Source of the DNA: PLanc-01 sp035342095
GTDB lineage: Bacteria; Planctomycetota; Phycisphaerae; Sedimentisphaerales; Anaerobacaceae
Reading direction: 5' to 3'
Assembly: GCA_035342095.1 (NCBI GenBank)
Contig: DAOQWL010000015.1
Coordinates: forward strand, 17,625 to 81,624
Length of the DNA stretch: 64,000 nucleotides
The position numbers and the translations under genes are program-made. The first letter of the stretch is position 1; every line of letters begins with the position of its first letter. Shown in pieces: positions 54,781 to 63,540 of the stretch. Below the pieces are notes generated by a model. That model did no database searches, had not been told where the DNA came from, and saw only the letters and a list, made by a program, of their open reading frames with translations.

Positions 54781-55215
54781 CTAATCGCTCAGGTTCTTCT
54801 CGATATTCTCCAGCAATTCGGCCACGCGACCCCGGTCCCGTGGACTCATGTCGCCATAGAGCTTGCTCAGCAGGATCTCGGAGATCTCGTCGAAATCCTT
54901 CCGAAGTCTGCGGCCCTTGGGAGTCAGTTCCACATAGGCAACGCGTGCATCCGTTTCGCAGGGCAGCTTGCGGACATAGCCATGTTTCTCGAGTGTGCCA
55001 ATCGTCACGGTCACGGTCGATTTGACCCTTCGCACGCTCTCGACCACCGCCTTGATCGGAACAGGCTTGTTCTGACGCAACAGGAAGGCCAGCACAGGCC
55101 CGTGAGCAGGGACGATCCCCTGGATCCCCCGGTCCTTCAGTTCCTTCTCGATCAGGGCATTCGCCTTCTCTCGAATCCTGCCGATCTGCCCTGCGATGCC
55201 ATGTACATCAGTCAT
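54781..55215 (-). CDS. MarR-family transcriptional regulator
   Basis: A 144-residue winged-helix regulator: GIQGIVPAHGPVLAFLL, the helix-turn-helix with KSTVTVTIGTLEKHGYV and the wing CETDARVAYVELTPKGR. The start at 55215 gives the normal length; upstream codons overlap its promoter and operator. The same palindrome occurs in its own promoter and in that of the downstream flavin-protein gene, so it probably represses both. Confidence 0.88.
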   Translation of the reverse strand: MTDVHGIAGQIGRIREKANALIEKELKDRGIQGIVPAHGPVLAFLLRQNKPVPIKAVVESVRRVKSTVTVTIGTLEKHGYVRKLPCETDARVAYVELTPKGRRLRKDFDEISEILLSKLYGDMSPRDRGRVAELLENIEKNLSD

Positions 55216-55254
55216 AAGCCGTTTCCAAACATCACTCCAATCGAAACCGCTGCC

Positions 55255-55283
55255 CATATAGTTCGTGCACAAACCATTGTCAA
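55255..55283 (-). promoter_or_regulatory. MarR promoter with operator in the spacer
   Basis: Minus-strand TTGACA (perfect) and TATATG with a 17-base spacer. The spacer contains GTTCGTGCACAAAC (55261-55274), a near-palindrome sharing GTTCGT...AAC with the site at 54751. Confidence 0.7.
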
Positions 55284-55312
55284 GCGGAATCAAGGGAATT
55301 GCCGCCGGAGAT

Positions 55313-55329
55313 GGTGTGCCCAGCACACC
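55313..55329. repeat. 17-bp palindrome GGTGTGC-N3-GCACACC
   Basis: A perfect 7-bp inverted repeat between the MarR promoter and the convergent propeller gene end. It is the same family as the two copies at 61655 and 61691. Confidence 0.6.
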
Positions 55330-55346
55330 CTACATCATCGTGCGGC

Positions 55347-56567
55347 TTACTCCAGAGTCCACAGGGTGAGCGAGTCCTTGTCCTTCACGTAGATCCGGTT
55401 GCCCGCGACGATGGGGAAGGCGTAGACCTGCTCCTGGGCGACCTTGTATCTCGCGAGTTCCGCGTACTTCGCGTCGGTGGGCTCGATCACCAGCAGATCA
55501 GAGGCCGGAATCGTCAGCAGGACCGGGCCGGCGTCGATCATCGTGCCGAATCGGCTGTACTTGATCGTGTCGGTCCAGAGCGTCTTGCCGTCACGGGCGC
55601 TCATGCAGAAGAAGTTGTTGCCGGGGTCGGAGATGCCGAACAGCAGGCCGTTCTTCAGGACCGGCGTGTTGTACCCCGTACCAACGTCGTCGTTGCTCCA
55701 CAGCTCTTTGACAGCGTAGCCATCCCCGGTCTTCTCAATGCGGATGGCCTTCGTGCCGGTGCCCTGGCCCGTATAGATCACGGTCCGCCCGTCCACGATC
55801 GGGGTGACGGAACTGTAGAACCGCTGTCGCACCGGGACCGCCACCTGCCAGAGGAGCTTGCCGTCGGCAGCGCTGATCCCGAGCAGATCGCTCTCCGCGT
55901 GCACAACGAGCGTCTTGGCGCCGTCGAGGATCATCAGGACGGGCGAAGCATACGTCGGGCCGCCGCCGGTCCACTTCCATTTCGGATCGCCGCTGGCCAG
56001 ATCATAGGCGACAATTGCACCGGCGCCCTCTTTGCCGAGGTGCGCGATGCACAAGCCGTCCACGACGATAGGCGACATCGCGGCGTAGAATCGGGGCCAC
56101 CCGCCCGGGAATTCGTCCTTCGTCCAGAGGACCTTTCCGCCGGCGGCATCGAGACAGGTGAGCACGCCCGCGACCCCGAGGATCACGACCTTTCCATCTG
56201 CGACGGTTGGCGTGCTTCGCGGCCCGGAATGGTCGCGGGGACCGCCGGTCACAGCCGGTGCAGAGTGCTTGTCTCGCCAGATCTCCTTGCCATCATCGGC
56301 GTTCAGGCACATCGCGACTTCCTCGTCGCCCTGCCTCGCAAAGACATAGAGTCTCTTGCCCACCAGGGCCGGGGTCGCGTCGCCCAAGCCCACGGTCACC
56401 TTCCACTGGGATTTCAGCTCCTTGGGCCAAGTCGAAGGCGCGGTGAACCCGCTGATCTTCGCGTCTCGATTGGCTCCTCGCCACTGGGGCCAGTCCTGCG
56501 CCCGGGCACAACTGACAATCATCGAGACCACGCCGACGACGAGGACAACGCTCTTCGATCTTCTCAT
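55347..56567 (-). CDS. Exported PQQ-like beta-propeller protein
   Basis: A 406-residue exported propeller: signal peptide to about residue 23, then DWPQWRGANRDAKI, the opening motif of this group, and blades such as LDAAGGKVLWTKDE, ISAADGKLLWQVAV and MSARDGKTLWTD. GGAGG lies eight bases before the ATG at 56567; the longer frame is rejected. A promoter at 56676-56703 overlaps the end of the secretin gene. Confidence 0.87.
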   Translation of the reverse strand: MRRSKSVVLVVGVVSMIVSCARAQDWPQWRGANRDAKISGFTAPSTWPKELKSQWKVTVGLGDATPALVGKRLYVFARQGDEEVAMCLNADDGKEIWRDKHSAPAVTGGPRDHSGPRSTPTVADGKVVILGVAGVLTCLDAAGGKVLWTKDEFPGGWPRFYAAMSPIVVDGLCIAHLGKEGAGAIVAYDLASGDPKWKWTGGGPTYASPVLMILDGAKTLVVHAESDLLGISAADGKLLWQVAVPVRQRFYSSVTPIVDGRTVIYTGQGTGTKAIRIEKTGDGYAVKELWSNDDVGTGYNTPVLKNGLLFGISDPGNNFFCMSARDGKTLWTDTIKYSRFGTMIDAGPVLLTIPASDLLVIEPTDAKYAELARYKVAQEQVYAFPIVAGNRIYVKDKDSLTLWTLE

Positions 56568-56675
56568 GGCACTTGCCTCCACATCGTATGCACCGATTTG
56601 TCTGCTTCCATCCAACGCCGACCTCGCCCGAAACGGACGCGTATCCACGAGGATCCATGCCAGCGTCGCGGTTGT

Positions 56676-56703
56676 ATTATACCGGACCGGGCCATCCGTT
56701 CAA
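56676..56703 (-). promoter_or_regulatory. Promoter of propeller gene
   Basis: Minus-strand TTGAAC and a perfect TATAAT with a 16-base spacer. The -35 box overlaps the secretin stop codon. Confidence 0.6.
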
Positions 56704-58133
56704 CTCGCGGGCTTCTCCGTCGGCGATGCGTCTGTCGGTTCCGCGGCGGGCGGTGCCGCGACCGGAGCCGCGTCCTGAACCGCCGGCTTCGAAATGGTCT
56801 CTCCGACAGGCTCCTCGACAGGTCCCTCGTTCGGGTCCTGGTAGTGTCCGAAGAGCCCACCGGCGGGGTAGATGCGACTCAAGAAGCCATCCTGTTCCTT
56901 CTCCGCATGTTTCCTACGGATCATCTCCATGGTCTCGTGGTGATCCTCGCCCATGTCGGAAATGGTTGGCGTCAGGATGAAGAGAATCTCCTTGGCGCTG
57001 GTCTCGTAGTCCTTGCTCGAGAAGAGAATCCCAAGGAACGGAATGTCCATCAAGAAGGGTACGCCGCGGGTGATGCCGACCTTCTCGGTCTTGCGAAGCC
57101 CGCCGATGACGAGACTGCGACCGGGCCGGACCAGGTTCTCGGCCACTTCGATCGTACGAGTCGTGATGATGGTCTTCTGCGAGACGCCCGACGGCGTGTC
57201 CGTCGAACCCAGCACGACTTTCGTCGCCAAACCGATCGAGCCATCGGCATACACGTTGGGCGTCACCTCCAGCGAATCCGTGACATCGGTGTACTCGGTG
57301 AGCTGGTACGGCTCCACGTTGGCCGCAGTCACCGTCTTGGTGATCGGCGTCGAATCGGAAGTCTTGATTGAGGCCTTCTGGCCGTTGACGACCTTCAGCT
57401 TCGGACGCATGACGACCTGCATGTAGCCCCGAGAGACGAGCATGTCGATCATCGCACTGAAACTGCCGCTGTGCGAGGAGAGCCCGAAGTTGATCCCCAT
57501 GTCGGCGCGGTCCACATCCCGATTGGAGGCGCCCGGCAGCGTCCCCGTGATCTCGATGGCGTCGGCCAGCACGTCACCCACCTTCTTGATCCCCCCATCC
57601 CCGGTCCCGAACAGGTCTTCGATGGCCAGGGTCGTTTCATAATCGAGCGTCAAATCGGCGTATACTTCCGAGACGAGACAGTCGATCTCCACCTGAATGG
57701 GACGCTTGTCCATCCGATCGAGAAACTCGATCACTACGCGGGCGTTGTCCTCGGACTCGCACTTGATAACGCACTGATTGATCTTCGTGTTGCTGCAGAC
57801 CGTCACACCCAGGGTGTCCTTGAGCAAGGCGGTCAGCGTCGCTGGAGACTGGTACTTGGTGTTGTAGAAGATAAACGTCCCCTTGGCATTGGTGACGATT
57901 TCCGGCGGGCCGGTGTAGACGCCGTCCATCATCGCGTTGACGTCCGGGATGGGCTCGATATTCCCCATCTCGCGGATGAGGTCTCTGGAGTGGTTGTCGA
58001 TAGCTGTCCGGTCAAAGAACCGCTCGACATCCTTGCAGCCACAGACACACGACAGAATCGCAAGACTCGCGGTCAGCCGCGATGCGAGAAGAAATCGAAC
58101 GGCGTTCCCCCTGGTGGATGATGACTTTGACAT
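56700..58133 (-). CDS. Secretin-family outer membrane pore protein
   Basis: A 477-residue secretin-like protein of the GspD/PilQ type. A lipobox-like CVCGC ends the signal region. N-domain strands (GTFIFYNTKYQSPATLTALL) are followed by a secretin core with RPKLKVVNGQKASIKTSD, GGLRKTEKVGITRGVPFL and IPFLGILFSSKDYETSAKE. The C-terminus is Pro/Ala-rich. It is shorter than typical GspD, with fewer N-domains. No other type II secretion genes are in the window. AAGGAG precedes the ATG. Confidence 0.9.
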   Translation of the reverse strand: MSKSSSTRGNAVRFLLASRLTASLAILSCVCGCKDVERFFDRTAIDNHSRDLIREMGNIEPIPDVNAMMDGVYTGPPEIVTNAKGTFIFYNTKYQSPATLTALLKDTLGVTVCSNTKINQCVIKCESEDNARVVIEFLDRMDKRPIQVEIDCLVSEVYADLTLDYETTLAIEDLFGTGDGGIKKVGDVLADAIEITGTLPGASNRDVDRADMGINFGLSSHSGSFSAMIDMLVSRGYMQVVMRPKLKVVNGQKASIKTSDSTPITKTVTAANVEPYQLTEYTDVTDSLEVTPNVYADGSIGLATKVVLGSTDTPSGVSQKTIITTRTIEVAENLVRPGRSLVIGGLRKTEKVGITRGVPFLMDIPFLGILFSSKDYETSAKEILFILTPTISDMGEDHHETMEMIRRKHAEKEQDGFLSRIYPAGGLFGHYQDPNEGPVEEPVGETISKPAVQDAAPVAAPPAAEPTDASPTEKPAS

Positions 58134-58512
58134 GTCGGTGTGCTCCTTGCCGGCCCGCCATCTCTGGGCATGATGTCCGCCACAAGGGTAGAACGTTCCC
58201 CCCAGGCGCGCGAGCCAGATTGCGATAACAGATTCTCTCTTTTGGGGTATCTCGCGGGCGCTCCCACGGACGCGCCGTCCCGCATCCCCTCCGCCGAGAG
58301 GACTGGTTCGATACACCGCCCAGACACGACCAATCGTTTTTCAATCGGTGCGCCGGTTATCCACGCATTTTCCTGCACTATTCGACCACTGGACGATGGA
58401 CTCACACCATCGCTCAGGCCGATCCCTGGTCCACACACCACCCCAGTCAAAGCATGTGCTCATGACAAGATTTTTCTTATACCAGATCGTCGCGTCGTTC
58501 GCAACCGTCTGA
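58134..58512. other. Intergenic region, no supported gene
   Basis: I see no gene or clear regulatory site. The read-through tail of the propeller pseudogene crosses its right part. Confidence 0.5.
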
Positions 58513-58823
58513 CTACAAAATATTGTGGTACATGATCTCGCTGATGCGAAGACCCTCGCCCACCGAGTTCGTGGCCAGCAGCTCGAACTGGGGCGCTGCA
58601 CGGAATACGAAGACATCGCCCGACTGATTCGGCACGTAGATCTTGCCGTCCGCCAGCAGAAGCTTTCGCTCGCGCTCCACGTAAGCGGGAGATTCTTGTC
58701 CACAGGGACGCCATCACCCGCCGGCCCTCGCCAGCTCGGCCAGTTCGCGGCCGAGGCCAGAGACGCCATAAATGCCACAAGCAATAGCGAAAGACAACAA
58801 GGGATGGGGGGGTGCCTGGTCAT
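58513..58823 (-). pseudogene. Decayed PQQ-like propeller gene with large internal deletion
   Basis: An AAGGAGAG ribosome site and ATG at 58823 lead into a signal peptide and the opening blade (NWPSWRGPAGDGV...). After about 50 codons the frame shifts: the next sequence, in another frame, encodes a typical C-terminal blade (KLLLADGKIYVPNQSGDV, then FELLATNSVGEG) ending at a TAG at 58513. Most of the propeller is missing, so an internal deletion with frameshift is inferred. Confidence 0.75.
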
Positions 58824-59101
58824 GACGCCCTCTCCTTGGGTTTCTGTTGGCGAAACACAGGCACTCTATCCCATAGTGGCTGTTTCCACCCTGCGGTGGC
58901 AAATTCATGGTCTTATTCTTCGAGCCTGTGCTCCCCCGGCAGTGATACGGCATGATTTCCGTCATTTGTGGCACAATGGCACGCACCTCCCCTATCCAGC
59001 GGGAGTAGGAACGCTGTTGTTTGGCGGTCTTGAAGACCTGTGGCTTGACCCAACACCGTGTCTGAGATTCCAAAGAGCACATATGAGAAAGGGTACGGAT
59101 C

Positions 59102-59845
59102 ATGACAACGAATCTGTCTCGCAGAGATTTGGTCAAAACGGCGCCATTGGCTGGCGTGGGTGTGTTGTTGGGGAGCAGTCTGCCGGGCGGCACGAGTTCA
59201 GCCGGCACGAAGGATGCATTCGCCGGCGCCTATGACGGTGGAACCTATCGTCTCCCACCGCTGCCGTACGACTACAACGCCCTCGAACCGCTTTACGACG
59301 AGAAGACCCTGCGAATCCACCATGGCAAACACCACGCGGCCTATGTGAACGGGCTGAACGCGGCGTTGGAGCAACTGCAGGCCGCACGGGGGAAGAACGA
59401 CTACGCCGCGATCCGCGCCCTCAGCCGCGACTTGGCCTTCAACGGCAGCGGCCACGTCCTGCACACGTTGTTCTGGCACTCGATGAGCCCGAACCGCGAG
59501 GAGGTTCCCGACAGCCTGGCCCAGGCGATGGCTGCGGGTTTCGGCTCCGTCCAGAACGCCCAGAACCAGTTCGCTGCGGCCACGAAGGCCGTCATGTCCA
59601 ACGGCTGGGGCGCTCTCGTCTACGAGCCCATCGCGGACAAGCTGCTGATTCTGCAAGTCGAGAGGCATCAGGATCTCGCCGTGTGGGGAACGACTCCGCT
59701 TCTCGTCTGCGATGTCTGGGAACACGCCTACTACCTGCAACATCAAAATAACCGCGGCGCGTGGGTCGATAACTTCCTGAAACTGGCGAATTGGCCCCTG
59801 GCGGCTGCGAGACTGGAGCAGGCCAGGGCCGCCCGTGGAGCATGA
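59102..59845 (+). CDS. TAT-exported Fe/Mn superoxide dismutase
   Basis: A 247-residue superoxide dismutase. Metal ligands are visible: H73 in IHHGKHHAAYV, H121 in HTLFWHSM and the Asp/His of CDVWEHAYYL. The first 35 residues carry a twin-arginine signal (SRRDLVK plus a hydrophobic stretch), so it is exported folded with its metal. Iron versus manganese cannot be told. In an anaerobe it would protect the envelope against superoxide. Confidence 0.93.
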   Translation: MTTNLSRRDLVKTAPLAGVGVLLGSSLPGGTSSAGTKDAFAGAYDGGTYRLPPLPYDYNALEPLYDEKTLRIHHGKHHAAYVNGLNAALEQLQAARGKNDYAAIRALSRDLAFNGSGHVLHTLFWHSMSPNREEVPDSLAQAMAAGFGSVQNAQNQFAAATKAVMSNGWGALVYEPIADKLLILQVERHQDLAVWGTTPLLVCDVWEHAYYLQHQNNRGAWVDNFLKLANWPLAAARLEQARAARGA

Positions 59846-59880
59846 ATCCGGGTAAACGCCTGAATCAGGTATTTCCCCTA

Positions 59881-59910
59881 TTGACGGTGCCTCCTCCGGC
59901 AGATTTATAC
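59881..59910 (+). promoter_or_regulatory. Promoter of zinc-ribbon protein gene
   Basis: TTGACG followed by TTTATA (17-base spacer) or TTATAC (18-base spacer). The leader to the start codon is about 106 bases. Confidence 0.5.
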
Positions 59911-60022
59911 TGTGGCATCGCTGTCGGGGCGGTGTGACTTGGCAGCGATCATGTTTCTGGGGGTCGCTCGCATCAGAGTCGCAGGACGTGGGATAGGAGC
60001 GTGCTTCACAGAGGTGACGATC

Positions 60023-60232
60023 ATGAGGTTCTTCGAAGAAAGCCAGTTCTCAGAGAGCATGATGACCTTGGATTTTGAAGAGGACCGGTCTTGCCCGGAG
60101 TGCGGGGCGCCCATGGTTGAATTCGACCGGCTCACGGAGGATGGAGCCGTGTTCATCTGGTACGCGTGCACTCAGGCGAATTGCACCGGCCAATGGTTGA
60201 GGAAGACGGCGCCCCGGATGTGCGGCGTCTGA
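60023..60232 (+). CDS. Small zinc-ribbon protein
   Basis: A 69-residue protein: CPEC and CTQANC form a likely zinc ribbon around residues 21-50. No family name is assigned. GAGGTG precedes the ATG at 60023; upstream in-frame ATGs lack a site. It has its own promoter and a strong terminator, so it is an independent unit. Confidence 0.75.
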   Translation: MRFFEESQFSESMMTLDFEEDRSCPECGAPMVEFDRLTEDGAVFIWYACTQANCTGQWLRKTAPRMCGV

Positions 60233-60310
60233 TCCGAGCCCAGGACCATCAACGCCGGTCTGTCCGCGCGTTGACCGCGGTCCTTCCCTGGGCTTTATGA
60301 CTCCTTGGAC

Positions 60311-60340
60311 AATCACCCCTTTGACAGGGGTGATTTTTTT
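60311..60340 (+). terminator. Rho-independent terminator
   Basis: A 10-bp perfect stem AATCACCCCT / AGGGGTGATT with a 5-base loop is followed by five more T (a 7-T run in all). It ends the zinc-ribbon gene and lies just beyond the stop of the convergent pectate lyase. Confidence 0.9.
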
Positions 60341-60344
60341 GCCC

Positions 60345-61760
60345 TCAACGCAGGACGAGACTGTTCAGATAGTCCTCGACATTCGTGTAGCCGTCGTTGT
60401 TGCTGTCCTGGGGTCCGTCGGAGGCGTTGTTCGGATTGAGGTCGTGTTCCTGCTCCCAGGCATCGGGCATGCCGTCGGCATCGCTGTCGCGAGGCGCGTT
60501 GGCGTTGTGCAGTTCCGGCCAACCGCCGACTTCGCTCACGCTCTTGATGATCCGACCCGTGCCGTTGAGGACATCCTCGACAATCCGCTGATCCGCCGCA
60601 TCGCGCCGGGGCAGGCTGGCGCCCCCCCATTCGAGAACCGCCCGGTAGCTGTCCGCAGCTTCCTGATCCGTGACCAGGCCGGTCTCGAAGGGCTCCTTCT
60701 GCTTGTACATGGCGATCTGCCTGGCGGCCCACCCGTCGAAGTCCACCAGGCTCCACGGGTCGTTCGGGCGGCAGTGCTCATAGTAGTTGCCGGCGAAATA
60801 CCCGAGATTGTACGTCGATCCCTCCTGATAGGCTTTGCCGCGAGGGGAGGAATCCATCCCCGGCACAAGATAGTTGTCCACGTAGTTGAGCCGCGTGACG
60901 CTCTTCTTGTCGGCGTTATAGCCGGCATGAGACCCGCCCCAGTTGTAGATCACATTATTGCGGAAATCGAGGAACAGGCCGTTGGGGTCCTCGTTGTACG
61001 GATTCTGTGCGTCGTAGTTGCCCGGGCGGGGGTTGCGACCCCGATTGTGGGCATACAGGTTGTGGTGGTAGCTGTAGCGGGCCCCCCGGCAGCCGCGAAT
61101 CAGCGAACCGTACCCGTGGTCCTCGGAATTGAGCGCCTCGGTGATGAAGCACCATTGCACGGTCAGTTCGCTCAGGCGGGGCTCGCTCGTGGAGGATGAG
61201 AGCACCTCGTCCGTGCTCCAACTGGCAGAGCAATGGTCGATGATGATGTGCCGTCCGGCGCCGATGCTGATCGCGTCGCCACTGCGGCCCTCGTCGCCCA
61301 GGCGGCACCGTAAATACCGGATCACGACATGGTCCGTCCCCACCCCGAGCGTGGCGTCGCGCAGACAGATGCCATCCCCCGGCGCAGTCTGTCCGGCAAT
61401 CGTGATGAAAGGCTCCTCAATATAGAGGTTCTTGGTCAGCTTGATCGTGCCGGAGACATCGAAGACGACAATCCGCGGCCCAGAGGCATCCACCGCCTCC
61501 CGCAGACTCCCCGGCCCGCCGTCCGCCAGAGTGGTCACATGAATGACTCTGCCCCCGCGTCCGCCTCGGGCATACGCGCCGAATCCCTCCGCGCCAGGAA
61601 ACGCCGGGACGCCGTTCGCAGCGACACCCCTGGGCGTCTCTCCCGAAGATGCGGGGTGTGCTGTGCACACCATTACGCCAATGAGAAGAAGGTGTGCACA
61701 GCACACCGCGTGCAATGAATACGACCTCTTGCCCGGAAGCTCCATCGCGTCTGTTCGCAT
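60345..61760 (-). CDS. Secreted pectate lyase-like protein with Ca-binding C-terminus
   Basis: A 471-residue exported parallel beta-helix protein. After a signal region come FPGAEGFGAYARGGRGGRVIHVT, typical of PL1-type lyases in this group, and beta-helix rungs with IIIDHCSASWSTDE. The C-terminal 45 residues (DSDADGMPDAWEQ, DSNNDGYTNVEDYL) are thrombospondin-3/EF-hand-like calcium repeats. Likely substrate is pectin or a related polyuronate. The start at 61760 is uncertain (61745 possible). A palindromic repeat covers its signal-peptide codons. Confidence 0.88.
   Translation of the reverse strand: MRTDAMELPGKRSYSLHAVCCAHLLLIGVMVCTAHPASSGETPRGVAANGVPAFPGAEGFGAYARGGRGGRVIHVTTLADGGPGSLREAVDASGPRIVVFDVSGTIKLTKNLYIEEPFITIAGQTAPGDGICLRDATLGVGTDHVVIRYLRCRLGDEGRSGDAISIGAGRHIIIDHCSASWSTDEVLSSSTSEPRLSELTVQWCFITEALNSEDHGYGSLIRGCRGARYSYHHNLYAHNRGRNPRPGNYDAQNPYNEDPNGLFLDFRNNVIYNWGGSHAGYNADKKSVTRLNYVDNYLVPGMDSSPRGKAYQEGSTYNLGYFAGNYYEHCRPNDPWSLVDFDGWAARQIAMYKQKEPFETGLVTDQEAADSYRAVLEWGGASLPRRDAADQRIVEDVLNGTGRIIKSVSEVGGWPELHNANAPRDSDADGMPDAWEQEHDLNPNNASDGPQDSNNDGYTNVEDYLNSLVLR
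61655..61707. repeat. Pair of inverted 17-bp palindromes in signal-peptide codons
   Basis: GGTGTGCTGTGCACACC at 61655-61671 and its exact reverse complement at 61691-61707. Each copy is also internally palindromic. It lies in the coding region for the pectate lyase signal peptide. Confidence 0.7.
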
Positions 61761-61792
61761 GGGCCCATTCTACAGACGCGATCGACATCGCG

Positions 61793-63540
61793 TCAAGGCA
61801 CCACGGTGCCCGAAACCTCGACCTCAGCGTCGACGGCCCCGGTTGCACCGGTTCCCTTGACGGTGATCCAGGCAGAGTGGATTCCCGCAATGTTGCCGGC
61901 CAGGAACTCGACATCGAATGTCGCATCGGGCGGCACGACTTGGCCGATCGGAGCATTCTTGACGACGAAGTGCGGACTGTCAGACACAATGCTCTCGATG
62001 GCAACGTCCAGACCACCGGTCGAACTGATCGTGAACGTCTTCACGGCGGATTCGTTCTGGGCCACGCTGCCGAAGTCGTAAATGGGCGACGGGCTGACCG
62101 AGATCGACGTTGTCGCATCACAAGCGAAATTGTAGAAGAACGTCGCCTCGCCTTGCGCGGAGAACGGCCCCGACCACACACTGCGTCCAACGAGGGCATT
62201 GTCGCCGCTCACAGAAACCGAACGCCCAAACGTGCGAGCGTTGCGGTCCGGCTTCGCGTGTAACACAGTGCACGCCTCGTAGTCTCCGTATAGAGGTATC
62301 CAGGGATATGGCGACGACCCTTGCACGAACAGGTAGGCTTCTCCGTCGCCCGAGGCAGAACTGGCAGTCACAGGATCCAGTGGGGTCGTGGGCGCCCCAA
62401 CGACGAGCAGATCCCCATCGAGACAGACTGAGTTGCCGAAGAACAGCCTTCTGCCGGAGACATCCCACGGCTCCAAGGTCTGGTCCAAGTGCCATGACGT
62501 ATGGATAGAACCGTCAGTTCCCAGGTAGAATCATACGCGGTATACACAGACTTGGCCGGCAGGTTCCTTCTCAGGCGCCCCCACGGCCAACGTGACGCCG
62601 GTTGTGCAGACAGAAGAACCGAAAGCACTGTTGGGTTCACCGACGAGCGTCTGGTCCTCCTGCCAGCTTCCGTCATCGGCGCGACGGAAGACATACACCG
62701 CGCCCGATCCGGGGCCGTTGCTGCTATGGCCGGGTGCACCGACGATGATGGTATCGCCTTTGACCCAGACCGACTCGCCGAACCTGTCGCCCGGGGCGCC
62801 GTCAGAGGCGACCAGCACATCGTACGTGGTCCACCAGAAAGGTCCCACCTGTTCCTGCCTCGGCGGGAATACATGCACCTTCCCCGTGGAGTCATCCGCC
62901 GCAGGCGCTCCGACCACAACCGTCTCGCCGTCCATGGCCAGGGAATCGCCAAATTCCTCCCCCGATAGCGGGAATTCCATCCACGGCCCGCGCGGATTGG
63001 CTGACAAGTAGCGGTTACAGTACACCTCGTCGAGCTTCCAGCCGGAACTTCTGTGCCGGAACACCCATATCGATCCTGTGTCGCCGTCGGCCGCCCATCC
63101 CACGGAACCCACTGCGGCCATATCTCCCGAGATCGCCACGGACGCGCCAAACCCATCTGGTCCGTCCGTTACGGTGAGCCTCGCCTGCTCTGTCCAGGTG
63201 CCATCCGAACGGAAGTAGATGTACGCACAATCATCACTCGGCGCACCTATGATTGCGTAGTCCCCGTCCATGCTCACGGCTTCGCCAAAACCTACGGCGG
63301 CATCATCGACCGTGAAGCACTCATAGGCAGTGTCAGGAAATAACTGAATGCATTGGTGCTTCTGTCCCAGCCGAATCATGCTGTTTCTGCCGGGGTGGAA
63401 AGCACAGCCAGGCAGGCTGAGTCATTCACTTATTGTCGGACACTGCCATAGCCTCCTTGGACCACCGCACCTCCCAACGAACAGAACAAGACCCCGACAA
63501 CAACCATCCTCGTGATTCGTCCTTGCCTCGTCGTACACAT
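61793..63540 (-). pseudogene. Disrupted FG-GAP (integrin-like) propeller gene
   Basis: A signal peptide with a perfect GGAGGT site starts at 63540, but that frame stops at 63430. The propeller body begins in another frame (from about 63421) with FG-GAP blades such as FGEAVSMDGDYAIIGAP and FGDSLAMDGETVVVGAP. It meets a TGA at 62531-62533 and then continues in the same frame with more blades and an Ig-like C-terminal domain (PIYDFGSVAQNESAVKTFTI) to 61793. At least two lesions are present. Sequencing error is possible. Confidence 0.65.

Noticed and set aside
55299..57371. 690-codon plus-strand open frame
   Set aside because: It runs antisense to a clear PQQ propeller and a secretin and has no family motif.
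62531..62533. Selenocysteine or programmed read-through at TGA
   Set aside because: No SECIS-like hairpin was seen after it, and the gene has a second lesion upstream; decay or error is simpler.
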